Shown here piece by piece: positions 1 through 7,248 of a stretch of DNA of 64,000 nucleotides. The position numbers were made by a program, and so were the translations under genes. The notes under the pieces are model-generated. The model was not told where the DNA came from. It did not search any database and saw only the letters and a program-made list of their open reading frames with translations. Numbering within the stretch: the stretch's first letter is position 1; every line of letters starts with the position of its first letter. Origin of the DNA: Christensenella sp. (GTDB lineage Bacteria > Bacillota > Clostridia > Christensenellales > UBA3700); contig JALFUR010000004.1 in the NCBI GenBank assembly GCA_022784465.1, positions 1 through 64,000 on the forward strand, in the 5' to 3' direction.

Positions 1-53
1 TCTGCGACAGTCAACTTACCGATAATATCTAATGCGTCTTTGATAGTAGGCAT
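1..53 (-). CDS. Hypothetical protein, first 17 codons only
   Basis: A minus-strand gene enters from the left edge. Its ATG is at 53-51, preceded by a strong GGAGGTAATT Shine-Dalgarno and a good sigma-A promoter. The visible peptide begins MPTIKDALDIIGKLTVA. That is too short to assign. It faintly recalls the start of ribosomal protein L7/L12, which also has an amphipathic helix followed by an LTV-type motif, but this is only a guess. Confidence 0.55.
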   Translation of the reverse strand, partial: MPTIKDALDIIGKLTVA

Positions 54-92
54 ATCCAATTACCTCCTTCGGTGGTACTGTTTCTTACTATT

Positions 93-121
93 ATTATACG
101 CTATTTCTCGTCAAAAATCAA
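93..121 (-). promoter_or_regulatory. Promoter of the left-edge gene
   Basis: Read on the minus strand, TTGATT and TATAAT are separated by exactly 17 bp. They lie about 40 bp upstream of the GGAGG ribosome binding site and ATG at 53. Confidence 0.6.
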
Positions 122-134
122 CCATTTGTTGTGA

Positions 135-185
135 CAGAGCCATTATATTCTAGGAAGCATTCATCATTGCTATGGCTCTGTTTTT
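135..185 (+). terminator. Hairpin with T-run at the edge of a truncated gene
   Basis: CAGAGCCAT (135-143) pairs perfectly with ATGGCTCTG (172-180) across a 28-nt loop, followed by TTTTT. This looks like a rho-independent terminator for plus-strand transcription, but no intact plus-strand gene precedes it. It abuts the point where the PHP phosphatase remnant becomes readable, so it may have arrived with the rearrangement that cut that gene. Confidence 0.4.
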
Positions 186-599
186 CCAGGTGCAAAAAAC
201 ATAGAGGAATCAAAAGCGATTGATGAATACTATAATCTTATGTTAAAATCAATTCAGACCTGCGAGTTCCAGGCGATGGCACATATAGATTTTCCCAGAC
301 GTTATTTTGATAATTGGAACGTCAGTGATACTATCATGGATGAAATATTAAATGCTATGATTAAAAAAGACATTATTCTTGAAGTTAATACGTCTTCCAT
401 CATGAATGCTTCTGACGAACCGCTGCCTCGATACAGTATCATTGATCGATATGTTCAGCTTGGAGGACGTAGGGTTGTATTAGGATCCGATGCGCATATT
501 AGTGTTAAACTTGGAAATGCATTTAGTAGTGTTGTTAGAAAACTACCGAATACTTGCGTTATAGGGTATTTTAAGAACAGGGTGTTTTATGAACTGTAA
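183..599 (+). pseudogene. PHP-family histidinol-phosphatase-like gene, 5'-truncated
   Basis: The ORF track starts at ATG 240, but the same frame stays open and homologous-looking back to about 183 (reading PGAKNIEESKAIDEYY). The protein resembles the C-terminal half of HisJ-type PHP phosphatases: an AHIDFPRRY metal-site segment, an EVNTSS strand and a late GSDAH motif. The N-terminal HxH metal-binding motif of the fold is absent, so the product is unlikely to be active. There is no ribosome binding site in front of the ATG, and a terminator-like hairpin overlaps the break. I read it as the 3' remnant of a deleted or transposed gene. A short stand-alone gene starting at 240 is less likely. Confidence 0.65.
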
Positions 600-627
600 T
601 ATAATAAAATGATAAGGGGGATTAAAA

Positions 628-1557
628 ATGAAAGAATTGGTAAGTGTTATTATCCCTTTTTATAATGAAGAACAGTATATAGGAGATTGCCTAATATCGC
701 TTATAAAGCAGACATATAAGAACATTGAGATTATTTGCGTTGATGATGGTTCAACCGACAATGGGGCAATGATAGTCAAAGCAATACAACAGTCTGATAG
801 CCGTATTTCTTTAATTCAACAAGAAAATATGAATGCAGGAACAGCGAGAAATGTAGGTTTTTCTAAAGCAAAGGGTGAGTATGTCCTTTTCTTAGATTCT
901 GATGATTTCTTTTCTCCATCAATGGTCGAGCGTATGTTAAACAAAGCATTAAGTACAAACTCTGATATTGTATTTTGCACAGGATATGGTTTGAATGTGA
1001 TAACTAAAGAAACATATATGATGCCTCCTGTTGGTAAAGACAATGCCTCGTTTCCAAATAAAGAAGTATTTTCTTCCGCCGACACAACTGACGGTATATT
1101 TCAGTTATCTGTTACATGGGCTTGGGATAAGATGTATAGAACTGATTTTATACGTAAAAATGATATTTTCTTTCAAGGGACAAAAGTGTGTAATGATCTG
1201 GTTTTTGTTTGCTTATCATACTTGTTCAGCGAAAGAATCACATCCGTGAATCAGCATTTTATATGTCATAGAACAAATATAGCTTCATCTTTGTATTCTG
1301 CTGGTGAACGCAACTGGAAGTGTTTGTTTGAAGCACTTTCAGAGTTAGAAAACAGATTGATCTGCGAGGATTTATATAATAAACATAGAATTAGTTTTCT
1401 CAATCTGGTTGTCGAAAATATAGTTTATTATCTGCTTATGAGATTTACAGATGGCAATTGTTTCAACTCGTTTTACACATATTACAAAAATAATGTAAGT
1501 GATCATTACAATTTCATGCAGTACCCTAAAGAGATTTACAGAGATGACTTTGCTTAA
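628..1557 (+). CDS. Family 2 glycosyltransferase
   Basis: Transfers a sugar from a nucleotide-sugar donor, probably onto a surface polysaccharide precursor at the cytoplasmic membrane face. The 309-aa protein opens with the GT-A/GT2 signature: VSVIIPFYNEEQYIGDCL (residues ~5-22), IEIICVDDGSTDNG (~33-46), the GTARN acceptor loop and the metal-binding LDSDD (DxD-type) near residue 90. The rest is a variable acceptor domain with no transmembrane segment. AAGGGGGA precedes the ATG. It stands alone between two gene remnants, so it may be an orphan from a polysaccharide locus. Donor and acceptor cannot be told from sequence. Confidence 0.9.
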   Translation: MKELVSVIIPFYNEEQYIGDCLISLIKQTYKNIEIICVDDGSTDNGAMIVKAIQQSDSRISLIQQENMNAGTARNVGFSKAKGEYVLFLDSDDFFSPSMVERMLNKALSTNSDIVFCTGYGLNVITKETYMMPPVGKDNASFPNKEVFSSADTTDGIFQLSVTWAWDKMYRTDFIRKNDIFFQGTKVCNDLVFVCLSYLFSERITSVNQHFICHRTNIASSLYSAGERNWKCLFEALSELENRLICEDLYNKHRISFLNLVVENIVYYLLMRFTDGNCFNSFYTYYKNNVSDHYNFMQYPKEIYRDDFA

Positions 1558-1559
1558 TC

Positions 1560-2273
1560 TACGGATACAAATGCTATAACCAATTAAATAATGGTTCAAA
1601 AAGCGTAAGGGATGAAGCCGGAATCGATCCGGGAAGAGCTTGCGATTTGCGAGAAATATGTGATTGGAAATTGGAGTTGATGGCAAGACATATTTTTTCA
1701 GGACTATGGGGAAACAGAAAAGATATTTTATATGAGGTTTCTTCTCTTTATCAAGTCGGGGTCCACGAGGGACGCAGACAGACTGATGCTCTAAAAGATA
1801 GGTTAAATCAAGACATTGCTAAATTGGACGAGAAAATGAAACGTTTGACTCGAATGCGATTGGAAGATGAAATTTCCAAAGAAGAATTTTTGGAATATAA
1901 ATCTGAAATAGAAAAAGAAAGAGAAAAAGTTGTACAACAGAGACTCGCATTTGAAGCAGGCGTAGAAACGAGAACGGACAGCGATAGCGTAGAGGGGAAA
2001 ATACAGAATTTCCTTTTGCAAAAAATGGATTTTACGGAGCATTATGTGGATAGAGATATAATCTCGCAATTTGTTGATACCGTTATTCCGCGAAGCGAAA
2101 CTTGTTATGAGTGGTATATGGATTTCGATTTGATTGAGAAACCGAACGAAAAGAAAAAAATGGTTTGGTCATTTAAGATAGACTATAACGAGGCGAAAAC
2201 ATATCGTAAAGAGAGAGAAGGAATGTTAAGACCCAATCAGTGGGAAGACCTCATTGTCAGAGTATACATTTGA
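1560..2273 (+). pseudogene. Large serine recombinase, C-terminal fragment
   Basis: The track ORF starts at a TTG (1647), but the frame is open from just after the glycosyltransferase stop and reads like the end of a recombinase zinc-ribbon region (YGYKCYNQLNNGSKSV). It continues into the charged coiled coil typical of large serine recombinases (ALKDRLNQDIAKLDEKMKRL, residues ~45-95 of the ORF) and a C-terminal domain. The N-terminal resolvase catalytic domain with its active serine is missing, so this cannot recombine DNA. It is the relic of an integrated mobile element whose left part was lost, and it helps explain the gene fragments around it. Confidence 0.7.
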
Positions 2274-2280
2274 GGGATTT

Positions 2281-2530
2281 GAAAAATTCATAAGGGGAGA
2301 AAAATAACTACTCAAGACAAGTTATTTACTTGCGTAGTATAAATACGAAAACAAGCTGCGACGTCGTCGTAGAATACAGATATTGCACATAGTCAAGCGA
2401 TATAATACAGCACTCAAACGGGCGATAAATCGCTCGCTCGAAAGTTGGTACAGCACAAGCTAATATCCGTAATCCTAGGGGCTAGAATTAACCCTTAAAA
2501 GCGGTAAAAATTAATCAAAAACAACCTTTT
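2281..2530. other. Non-coding gap, nothing recognised
   Basis: About 250 bp between the recombinase relic and the next terminator. It holds short complementary pieces such as gcgacgtcgtcg and gcgataaatcgc but no ORF, tRNA or known RNA motif that I recognise. It could contain the old recombinase attachment site, which cannot be located without a comparison genome. Confidence 0.3.
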
Positions 2531-2567
2531 AGTAGTCATTCTTTTCGGAGAGTGACTACTTTTTTTC
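2531..2567 (+). terminator. Rho-independent terminator
   Basis: AGTAGTCA and TGACTACT form a perfect 8-bp stem followed by seven T residues. It ends the recombinase-relic side and insulates the downstream ATPase promoter. Confidence 0.75.
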
Positions 2568-2603
2568 TATTAAAATTCTCTTGCCAAGTTTTCGAGAAAG
2601 CAA

Positions 2604-2690
2604 TATCGGATTTTATTCCTTTTTTCAAGAAATCAATATCGGATTTTATTCCTTTTTTCGATGTAATGATATCCGATTTTATTCCTTTTC
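2604..2690 (+). repeat. Three tandem 33-bp repeats upstream of a DUF4143 ATPase gene
   Basis: Core TATCGGATTTTATTCCTTTTTT begins at 2604 and 2637, and the third copy (TATCCGATTTTATTCCTTTTCT) begins at 2670, so the period is exactly 33 bp, about three helical turns. The last copy ends about 2 bp before the -35 box of the ATPase promoter. A weaker fourth copy may lie further upstream. The array makes a false ORF (2552-2761) with repeated ISDFIPFF. Position and phasing suggest a protein-binding array or upstream promoter element. A second array of the same geometry precedes another DUF4143 gene at 41.7 kb. Confidence 0.8.
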
Positions 2691-2692
2691 TG

Positions 2693-2721
2693 TTGACTAA
2701 TACAAAAAAACAAAGTATAAT
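2693..2721 (+). promoter_or_regulatory. Promoter of the first DUF4143 ATPase
   Basis: TTGACT, 17 bp, TATAAT. The expected start site lies about 25 nt upstream of the ATG at 2755, with a CGGAGA ribosome binding site between. The repeat array sits directly upstream of the -35 box. Confidence 0.75.
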
Positions 2722-2754
2722 ATCGATAATAAAACTTCATTTCGGAGAAACGTT

Positions 2755-4071
2755 ATGTTAAAAAGAAAAGCATATCAGAAACTTGTTGAATGGAAAAATA
2801 CCCATCAGAATAACTGCTTGATGGTGAAAGGGGCAAGGCAGGTCGGGAAAACTTATCTTATCCGCGAGTTCGGGAAAAAAGAGTATAAAAGTTTTGTAGA
2901 AATCAATTTTATCAAAAATCAGGAATTAAAACAGATTTTTGCGGGAACGTTGGACGCCGAATCCGTTTATAAAAGAATGACGGCAATGATAAACGGCGTA
3001 AATCTCGTCAAAGGCGATACGCTGATATTTTTAGACGAAATTCAGGCATGCGGAAGAGCGCGCACCGCCTTGAAATTTCTTGCGGAGGACGGGAGATTCG
3101 ACGTTATTACTTCCGGAAGCCTTTTAGGATTGACATACGGGGAAGACGCCGACGAAAATACGGAAGAACCCGAATCCGTTCCTACCGGATACGAAACGTT
3201 TCTTACGATGTATTCGCTTGATTTTGAGGAGTTTCTTTGGGCGGAAGGGTATGAAAGCGGAATTTCTTATCTAAAAGAACTTTTTGATAAAAAAGAAAAA
3301 GTACCTTTCGCTCTAAATGAAAAATACGAAACGTTGTTCCGTGAGTATATGGTGGTGGGCGGTATGCCCGAAGTCGTTGCAGATTATGCCGATAATCACG
3401 ACTTTACAAGGGTTGCCGCTTTGCAGGAAAAAATTCTCGAAAACTATCGTTTCGATATTTCAAAACACGCAAAGGGCGCAGAAAAAATAAAGGTGCGCAA
3501 GTGTTATGATGCTATTCCGAAGCAACTCGCAAAGGAGATTACGAAATTTCAGTATTCCACCGTGGAAAAAGGGCAGACAAGCAAAAAGTACGGCGGAAGC
3601 GTGCAATGGTTGAAAGACTCGAATATCGTTAATACGTGTTACAATATTCACGAGTCGTATTTGCCGTTGATGGCGAATGCAGATGAAGATCAGTTCAAAT
3701 TGTATATCAACGATACGGGCTTGCTGTGCGCTATTTATGGTTTTGAAACCAAAAGAGCGATTCTTGAAAACACAATAAAAGGAAATGCCAAAGGCGGTAT
3801 TTACGAAAATATTATTGCCGAAACGTTGGTGAAAAACGGTTATGCGCTTTATTATTACAAGCCCGACGATTCCAATGAACTGGAATTTCTGATAGAAAAA
3901 AACGGGGAAGTGGTCCCAGTGGAAGTGAAAGCGGGAAATACCGCAACAAAATCGTTGAACAGATTTATAGAAGCATATAAACCGTCGGTGGCATATAAAA
4001 TCATTGATGGAAACGTCGGCACGAGCGACGTAAAACTCACTATTCCGCATTATATGGCGATGTTTTTATAA
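2755..4071 (+). CDS. AAA+ ATPase, DUF4143 family (ATPase 1)
   Basis: A 438-aa cytoplasmic protein of the AAA_14 plus DUF4143 class, widespread in gut anaerobes; the cellular role is unknown. Walker A is KGARQVGKT (~residues 25-33), Walker B is LIFLDEIQ (~92-99), and TSGSLLG looks like a sensor segment. The C-terminal half has the DUF4143 signature (VVGGMPEVV) and ends in a PD-(D/E)XK nuclease-like motif, ELEFLIEKNGEVVPVEVKAG, where the first acidic residue is Glu. The gene stands alone, has its own promoter and 33-bp repeat array, and looks richer in G+C (acgccgacg-type codons) than the chromosomal genes further on, which suggests transfer. Family confidence is high; function is unknown. Confidence 0.9.
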   Translation: MLKRKAYQKLVEWKNTHQNNCLMVKGARQVGKTYLIREFGKKEYKSFVEINFIKNQELKQIFAGTLDAESVYKRMTAMINGVNLVKGDTLIFLDEIQACGRARTALKFLAEDGRFDVITSGSLLGLTYGEDADENTEEPESVPTGYETFLTMYSLDFEEFLWAEGYESGISYLKELFDKKEKVPFALNEKYETLFREYMVVGGMPEVVADYADNHDFTRVAALQEKILENYRFDISKHAKGAEKIKVRKCYDAIPKQLAKEITKFQYSTVEKGQTSKKYGGSVQWLKDSNIVNTCYNIHESYLPLMANADEDQFKLYINDTGLLCAIYGFETKRAILENTIKGNAKGGIYENIIAETLVKNGYALYYYKPDDSNELEFLIEKNGEVVPVEVKAGNTATKSLNRFIEAYKPSVAYKIIDGNVGTSDVKLTIPHYMAMFL

Positions 4072-4266
4072 AAATGGTTATATTTCACTCAATCGTGATT
4101 TGCTAAAAATTCAGAAAAAATATTGAAAAACGGCATAAAAAATTATTGCGTACACTTGGGCAATAATATACATCAAAAAAAAGCGTGACGATATGCTCCG
4201 CCAAAATAAATGCGACGAAATTAAGGTAAAGTTTGTGCAAAACACACTGTAAAAAATGTTATAAAG

Positions 4267-4308
4267 ATAACAAAAGTGCTTGTACTTTTTGTGGTTATAG
4301 GCTATACT
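4267..4308 (+). promoter_or_regulatory. Promoter with overlapping palindrome, ATPase 2
   Basis: -35 TTGTAC (4280-4285), 17-bp spacer, -10 TATACT (4303-4308). An imperfect inverted repeat, ATAACAAAAGT ... ACTTTTTGTGGTTAT (4267-4298), spans the -35 box and is a plausible operator. The leader before the ATG at 4326 is very short and carries GAGGTA. Confidence 0.6.
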
Positions 4309-4325
4309 ATTACTGAGGTAAATTT

Positions 4326-5615
4326 ATGATCAGATTAGCTTTACAACAGCTTTTAATTTGGAAAGAAAAAAAGAAAAGAAAACCTTTGATTATTGAAGGT
4401 GCAAGACAGGTTGGCAAAACTTGGCTTATGAAAGAGTTTGGGAAACAAGCATATCAAAATACTGTTTATATCAACTTTGATTCCAATCCTCGAATGAAAA
4501 ATCTATTTGCTTCCGACTTGGATGTAAAAAGAATCGTTATGGGGTTAGAATTGTATGTGGGGCATAAAATCGATCCTGCGAATACTCTTTTGATTTTTGA
4601 TGAAGTGCAAGAAGTTCCAAGAGCTCTTTCAAGCCTTAAATATTTTTACGAAAACGCTCCGGAATATCATATCGTTTGTGCGGGGTCGCTTCTTGGCATT
4701 GCCTTGCACAATGGTACTTCATTTCCCGTTGGTAAGGTTGAGTTTTTAAAACTTTATCCATTATCGTTTAGAGAATTTTTAATGGCGACGGAAAAAGAGC
4801 AATATGCCGAGTTATTAGTAAAAAATGATGTGGCTATGATTACGGCTTTCAAAGATATTTATGTTGAGGCTTTAAAACAATATTGCTATATCGGTGGTAT
4901 GCCGGAAGTTGTGCAGAATTTTTCGGATAATCAAGATTTTAACGAAGTCAGAAATATCCAAGAACGTATTTTAGAAGCATACGAGCAGGACTTTTCCAAG
5001 CATGCACCCAATGAAGTCGTTCCAAAAATCAGAATGATTTGGAATAGCATTCCTTCGCAACTCGCAAAAGAAAATAGAAAGTTCGTTTATGGTTTGGTTC
5101 GTGAAGGGGCGAGGGCAAAGGATTATGAAACTGCAATCATGTGGCTTTCCGATTGCGGACTTATCTATAAAGTCGGTAGGGTAAATCAAGCAGGAATCCC
5201 TCTAAAAGCCTATGAAGACTTAAAAGCGTTTAAACTTTTTGTGTTGGACGTCGGATTGCTTTCTTGTATGGTTGGATTAAGTCAAAAGACTTTACTGGAC
5301 GGCAATCGTGCCTTCGTTGAATTTAAGGGTGCATTGACGGAACAATATGTTTTGCAACAATTAAAAACGAGGTTGGACTTGAATCTATATTATTATACGA
5401 ATGATAGGGGTTTGTGCGAAATTGATTTTATCGTCGATAATGGAGAGCAAATTATTCCTTTGGAAGTAAAGGCGGAAGTAAATTTGCAGGCGAAGAGTTT
5501 GAAAACGTATTGTGAGAAGTATAAACCCGAAATTGCGGTTAGAACTTCAATGTGCGATTACAAACAGGAAGATTGGCTTTTGAATTTGCCATTGTATATG
5601 ATTGAACTTATTTAA
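4326..5615 (+). CDS. AAA+ ATPase, DUF4143 family (ATPase 2)
   Basis: Second member of the AAA_14/DUF4143 family, 429 aa, in the same orientation as ATPase 1 but transcribed separately. It has Walker A EGARQVGKT (~23-31), Walker B LLIFDEVQ (~88-95), CAGSLLG, the DUF4143 motif YIGGMPEVVQ (~188-197) and a canonical PD-(D/E)XK-like C-terminus (EIDFIVDNGEQIIPLEVKAE). It is only moderately similar to ATPase 1 along its length and its codons are more A+T-rich, so the two do not look like a recent duplication. An RBS (GAGGTA) lies 5 nt before the ATG. Role unknown; the nuclease-like tail suggests DNA or RNA contact. Confidence 0.9.
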   Translation: MIRLALQQLLIWKEKKKRKPLIIEGARQVGKTWLMKEFGKQAYQNTVYINFDSNPRMKNLFASDLDVKRIVMGLELYVGHKIDPANTLLIFDEVQEVPRALSSLKYFYENAPEYHIVCAGSLLGIALHNGTSFPVGKVEFLKLYPLSFREFLMATEKEQYAELLVKNDVAMITAFKDIYVEALKQYCYIGGMPEVVQNFSDNQDFNEVRNIQERILEAYEQDFSKHAPNEVVPKIRMIWNSIPSQLAKENRKFVYGLVREGARAKDYETAIMWLSDCGLIYKVGRVNQAGIPLKAYEDLKAFKLFVLDVGLLSCMVGLSQKTLLDGNRAFVEFKGALTEQYVLQQLKTRLDLNLYYYTNDRGLCEIDFIVDNGEQIIPLEVKAEVNLQAKSLKTYCEKYKPEIAVRTSMCDYKQEDWLLNLPLYMIELI

Positions 5616-5678
5616 TTTCTTTTCGTTCTTATACGCCCACCTCCGCCTAAAAGTACAGGCGAAAACGGAAATAGATAA

Positions 5679-5918
5679 GAAGGCAACGTGTATAGAAAAA
5701 GGCTACGGCGGGTAGCCGTGTCCGAGAGGTTATTTGTTAAGCAGGAATTTGATAATGTTGTAATGCTTAATCCCGTTACGCGAAAAATCGAGGAGATCAC
5801 TTGAAATAACGTACTTCGGATAGTTGTCTTTGATTCTTTCGAGATTTCCGAACTAGCGTTCGACCGTTTCGGGGGAAGAGAGAATATTTCTAACGATAGG
5901 AAAAAGATATTAAGGTGA
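5679..5918 (+). pseudogene. Decayed reading frame, family not recognised
   Basis: One plus-strand frame reads as plausible protein (RRVAVSERLFVKQEFDNVV) up to an in-frame TGA at 5802, then continues in the same frame (NNVLRIVVFDSFEISELAF) to TGA 5916. No start codon or RBS is apparent. The track's minus-strand ORF (5612-5944) is its shadow and is low-complexity. I interpret this as an old gene fragment left by rearrangement; the family is unknown. Confidence 0.3.
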
Positions 5919-5987
5919 AATAAAATGTATATAAACAAAACCATGAGACTTTTGTGGTATGTTTTATGTGTTAGAGCTTTGTATATA

Positions 5988-6027
5988 AAATCGGTGAAAT
6001 CGTTTGATTTTATCGATTTTTTATTTT
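5988..6027 (+). terminator. Terminator before the trk operon
   Basis: AAATCGGTGAAATC pairs with GATTTTATCGATTT (14 bp including G-T pairs) around a GTTT loop, followed by a T-rich tract. Confidence 0.65.
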
Positions 6028-6092
6028 AAGAGGAAATAAAGTCAAAACTGTCAAATGTAGTTAATCCTTAAAAAAGGAATCCTGGTTATATG

Positions 6093-6122
6093 TTGCGTTT
6101 TATTATTATAATGTTTTATAAT
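6093..6122 (+). promoter_or_regulatory. Candidate promoter of the trk operon
   Basis: TTGCGT, 18 bp, TATAAT, about 30 bp upstream of the ATG at 6155. The leader contains CGAGGAGA as ribosome binding site. No c-di-AMP riboswitch fold is evident in the short leader. Confidence 0.45.
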
Positions 6123-6154
6123 ATTAAAGATTAATAAATAATCGAGGAGAACGA

Positions 6155-6565
6155 ATGAAGGATCATATAGTTGTAATCGGAGCAGGAAAGTTTGGATCTT
6201 ATCTAGCAACGTCTATATCAACATTAGGTTCGGATGTTGTATTAATAGATAAAAATCCGGAGGCATTTTCAACAATAGCTGATTCGTTTGTTGGAATTGA
6301 ATTGGTTGGTGATGCATCTGACCTTTCTGTTTTAGAAGAAGCACAAGTTTCAAAAGCTTCTCAAGTTGTAATTGTTACTAAAAATGATAATACAAATATA
6401 TTTTTAGCAAATATATGTAGTACAATATTTAAAGTTCCAAAAATATTTTTAATGCAAAATAGTAATGATAAAGCAGGCTTGTTAGCTGGATATAATTTTA
6501 ATGTTATATATCCATTTAATTTGTCTGTTAAAGAATACTTTAATTTGTCGGGGGATTTAGAATAA
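6155..6565 (+). CDS. Trk/Ktr potassium uptake regulatory subunit, RCK_N domain only
   Basis: A 136-aa cytoplasmic RCK_N (TrkA_N) Rossmann domain that would gate the membrane subunit in response to nucleotide. It opens with the dinucleotide-binding glycine motif VVIGAGKFGSYLA (~6-18), then the acidic strand end VVLIDKN (~29-35). There is no C-terminal RCK_C domain, so it is about half the length of KtrA/TrkA proteins. CGAGGAGA precedes the ATG. Its TAA overlaps the next ATG by one base, so it is translationally coupled to a full RCK subunit and then TrkH. The pair may form hetero-oligomeric rings. Confidence 0.88.
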   Translation: MKDHIVVIGAGKFGSYLATSISTLGSDVVLIDKNPEAFSTIADSFVGIELVGDASDLSVLEEAQVSKASQVVIVTKNDNTNIFLANICSTIFKVPKIFLMQNSNDKAGLLAGYNFNVIYPFNLSVKEYFNLSGDLE

Positions 6566-7248
6566 TGAAAGTTTTAATTACTGGTGGACAAAACGAAGCA
6601 GATTTTATCATTAAGATGTTTAAAGAAGCAAAGCATCAATTGATCGTAGTTAATAGCGATCAAAAATATTGTCAATATTTAAGCAAGGAAAACCATATTA
6701 AAGTATATATTGGAGATCCTACTCAAATAAGTGTTTTACATGATGCCGGAGCTATGGATTGCGATTTAGCTATTGCATTATGTCCAAATGATGAGGACAA
6801 TTTTGTAATATGTCAAATTTCTAAGAAAATATTTGGAATAGAAAAAGTTGTATGCACAGTATCTAATCCTAATAACGTTGATGTATTTCATAAATTAGGA
6901 GTAAACAGTGTTGTATCTTCAACATATTTATTATTACAAACAATAAAAGTTGAATCTTCGTTTGAAAATGTTGTAAAGGCTCTTTCTTTTGAACAAGATA
7001 AGATTGCAATGCTTGAGATTGTGTTAAATAAGAAGAATTTGGCAATAATTGGAAAAACCCTTGCGCAATTAGAAAACACAAGATTATATAATATTTCATG
7101 TATATATAGAAATGCACAAGTTGTAATACCTTCCGGAAATACAGAAATAAAATTCGGAGACAAGCTATTTGTTATTACAACCAATGCAGATAAGGATGAA
7201 GTTATAAAATATATTCAGAAGACTTCAAAGAGAGCTTTTAATGACTAA
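6565..7248 (+). CDS. Trk/Ktr potassium uptake regulatory subunit (RCK_N + RCK_C)
   Basis: A 227-aa cytoplasmic regulatory subunit of a Trk/Ktr K+ transporter. Residues 1-120 form the RCK_N domain. The usual GxGxxG is replaced by LITGGQNEADFI, so nucleotide binding may be altered. Residues ~140-225 look like an RCK_C ligand-binding domain (GKTLAQLE, then VIPSGNTEIKFGDKLFVI). It overlaps the upstream RCK gene by 1 nt and the downstream trkH by 8 nt, so the three genes form one tightly coupled operon. Confidence 0.88.
   Translation: MKVLITGGQNEADFIIKMFKEAKHQLIVVNSDQKYCQYLSKENHIKVYIGDPTQISVLHDAGAMDCDLAIALCPNDEDNFVICQISKKIFGIEKVVCTVSNPNNVDVFHKLGVNSVVSSTYLLLQTIKVESSFENVVKALSFEQDKIAMLEIVLNKKNLAIIGKTLAQLENTRLYNISCIYRNAQVVIPSGNTEIKFGDKLFVITTNADKDEVIKYIQKTSKRAFND

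Noticed and set aside
2604-2690. Tandem 33-bp repeats as a CRISPR array
   Set aside because: Only three copies, the ~11-bp intervals are too short for spacers and are partly conserved, and no cas genes are nearby. The second array at 41689 fails the same way.
2552-2761. 69-aa ORF with repeated ISDFIPFF
   Set aside because: It is the translation of the 33-bp promoter repeats; 33 is a multiple of 3, which keeps the frame open. No ribosome binding site or protein character.
3460-4050. 196-aa minus-strand ORF
   Set aside because: Shadow of ATPase 1; the plus frame has Walker motifs and a ribosome binding site.
5612-5944. 110-aa minus-strand ORF
   Set aside because: Low-complexity, no ribosome binding site, antisense to the decayed plus-strand frame and the end of ATPase 2.
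5945-6154. c-di-AMP (ydaO) riboswitch before trk
   Set aside because: The leader from the likely promoter is only about 30 nt and no matching motif was seen.
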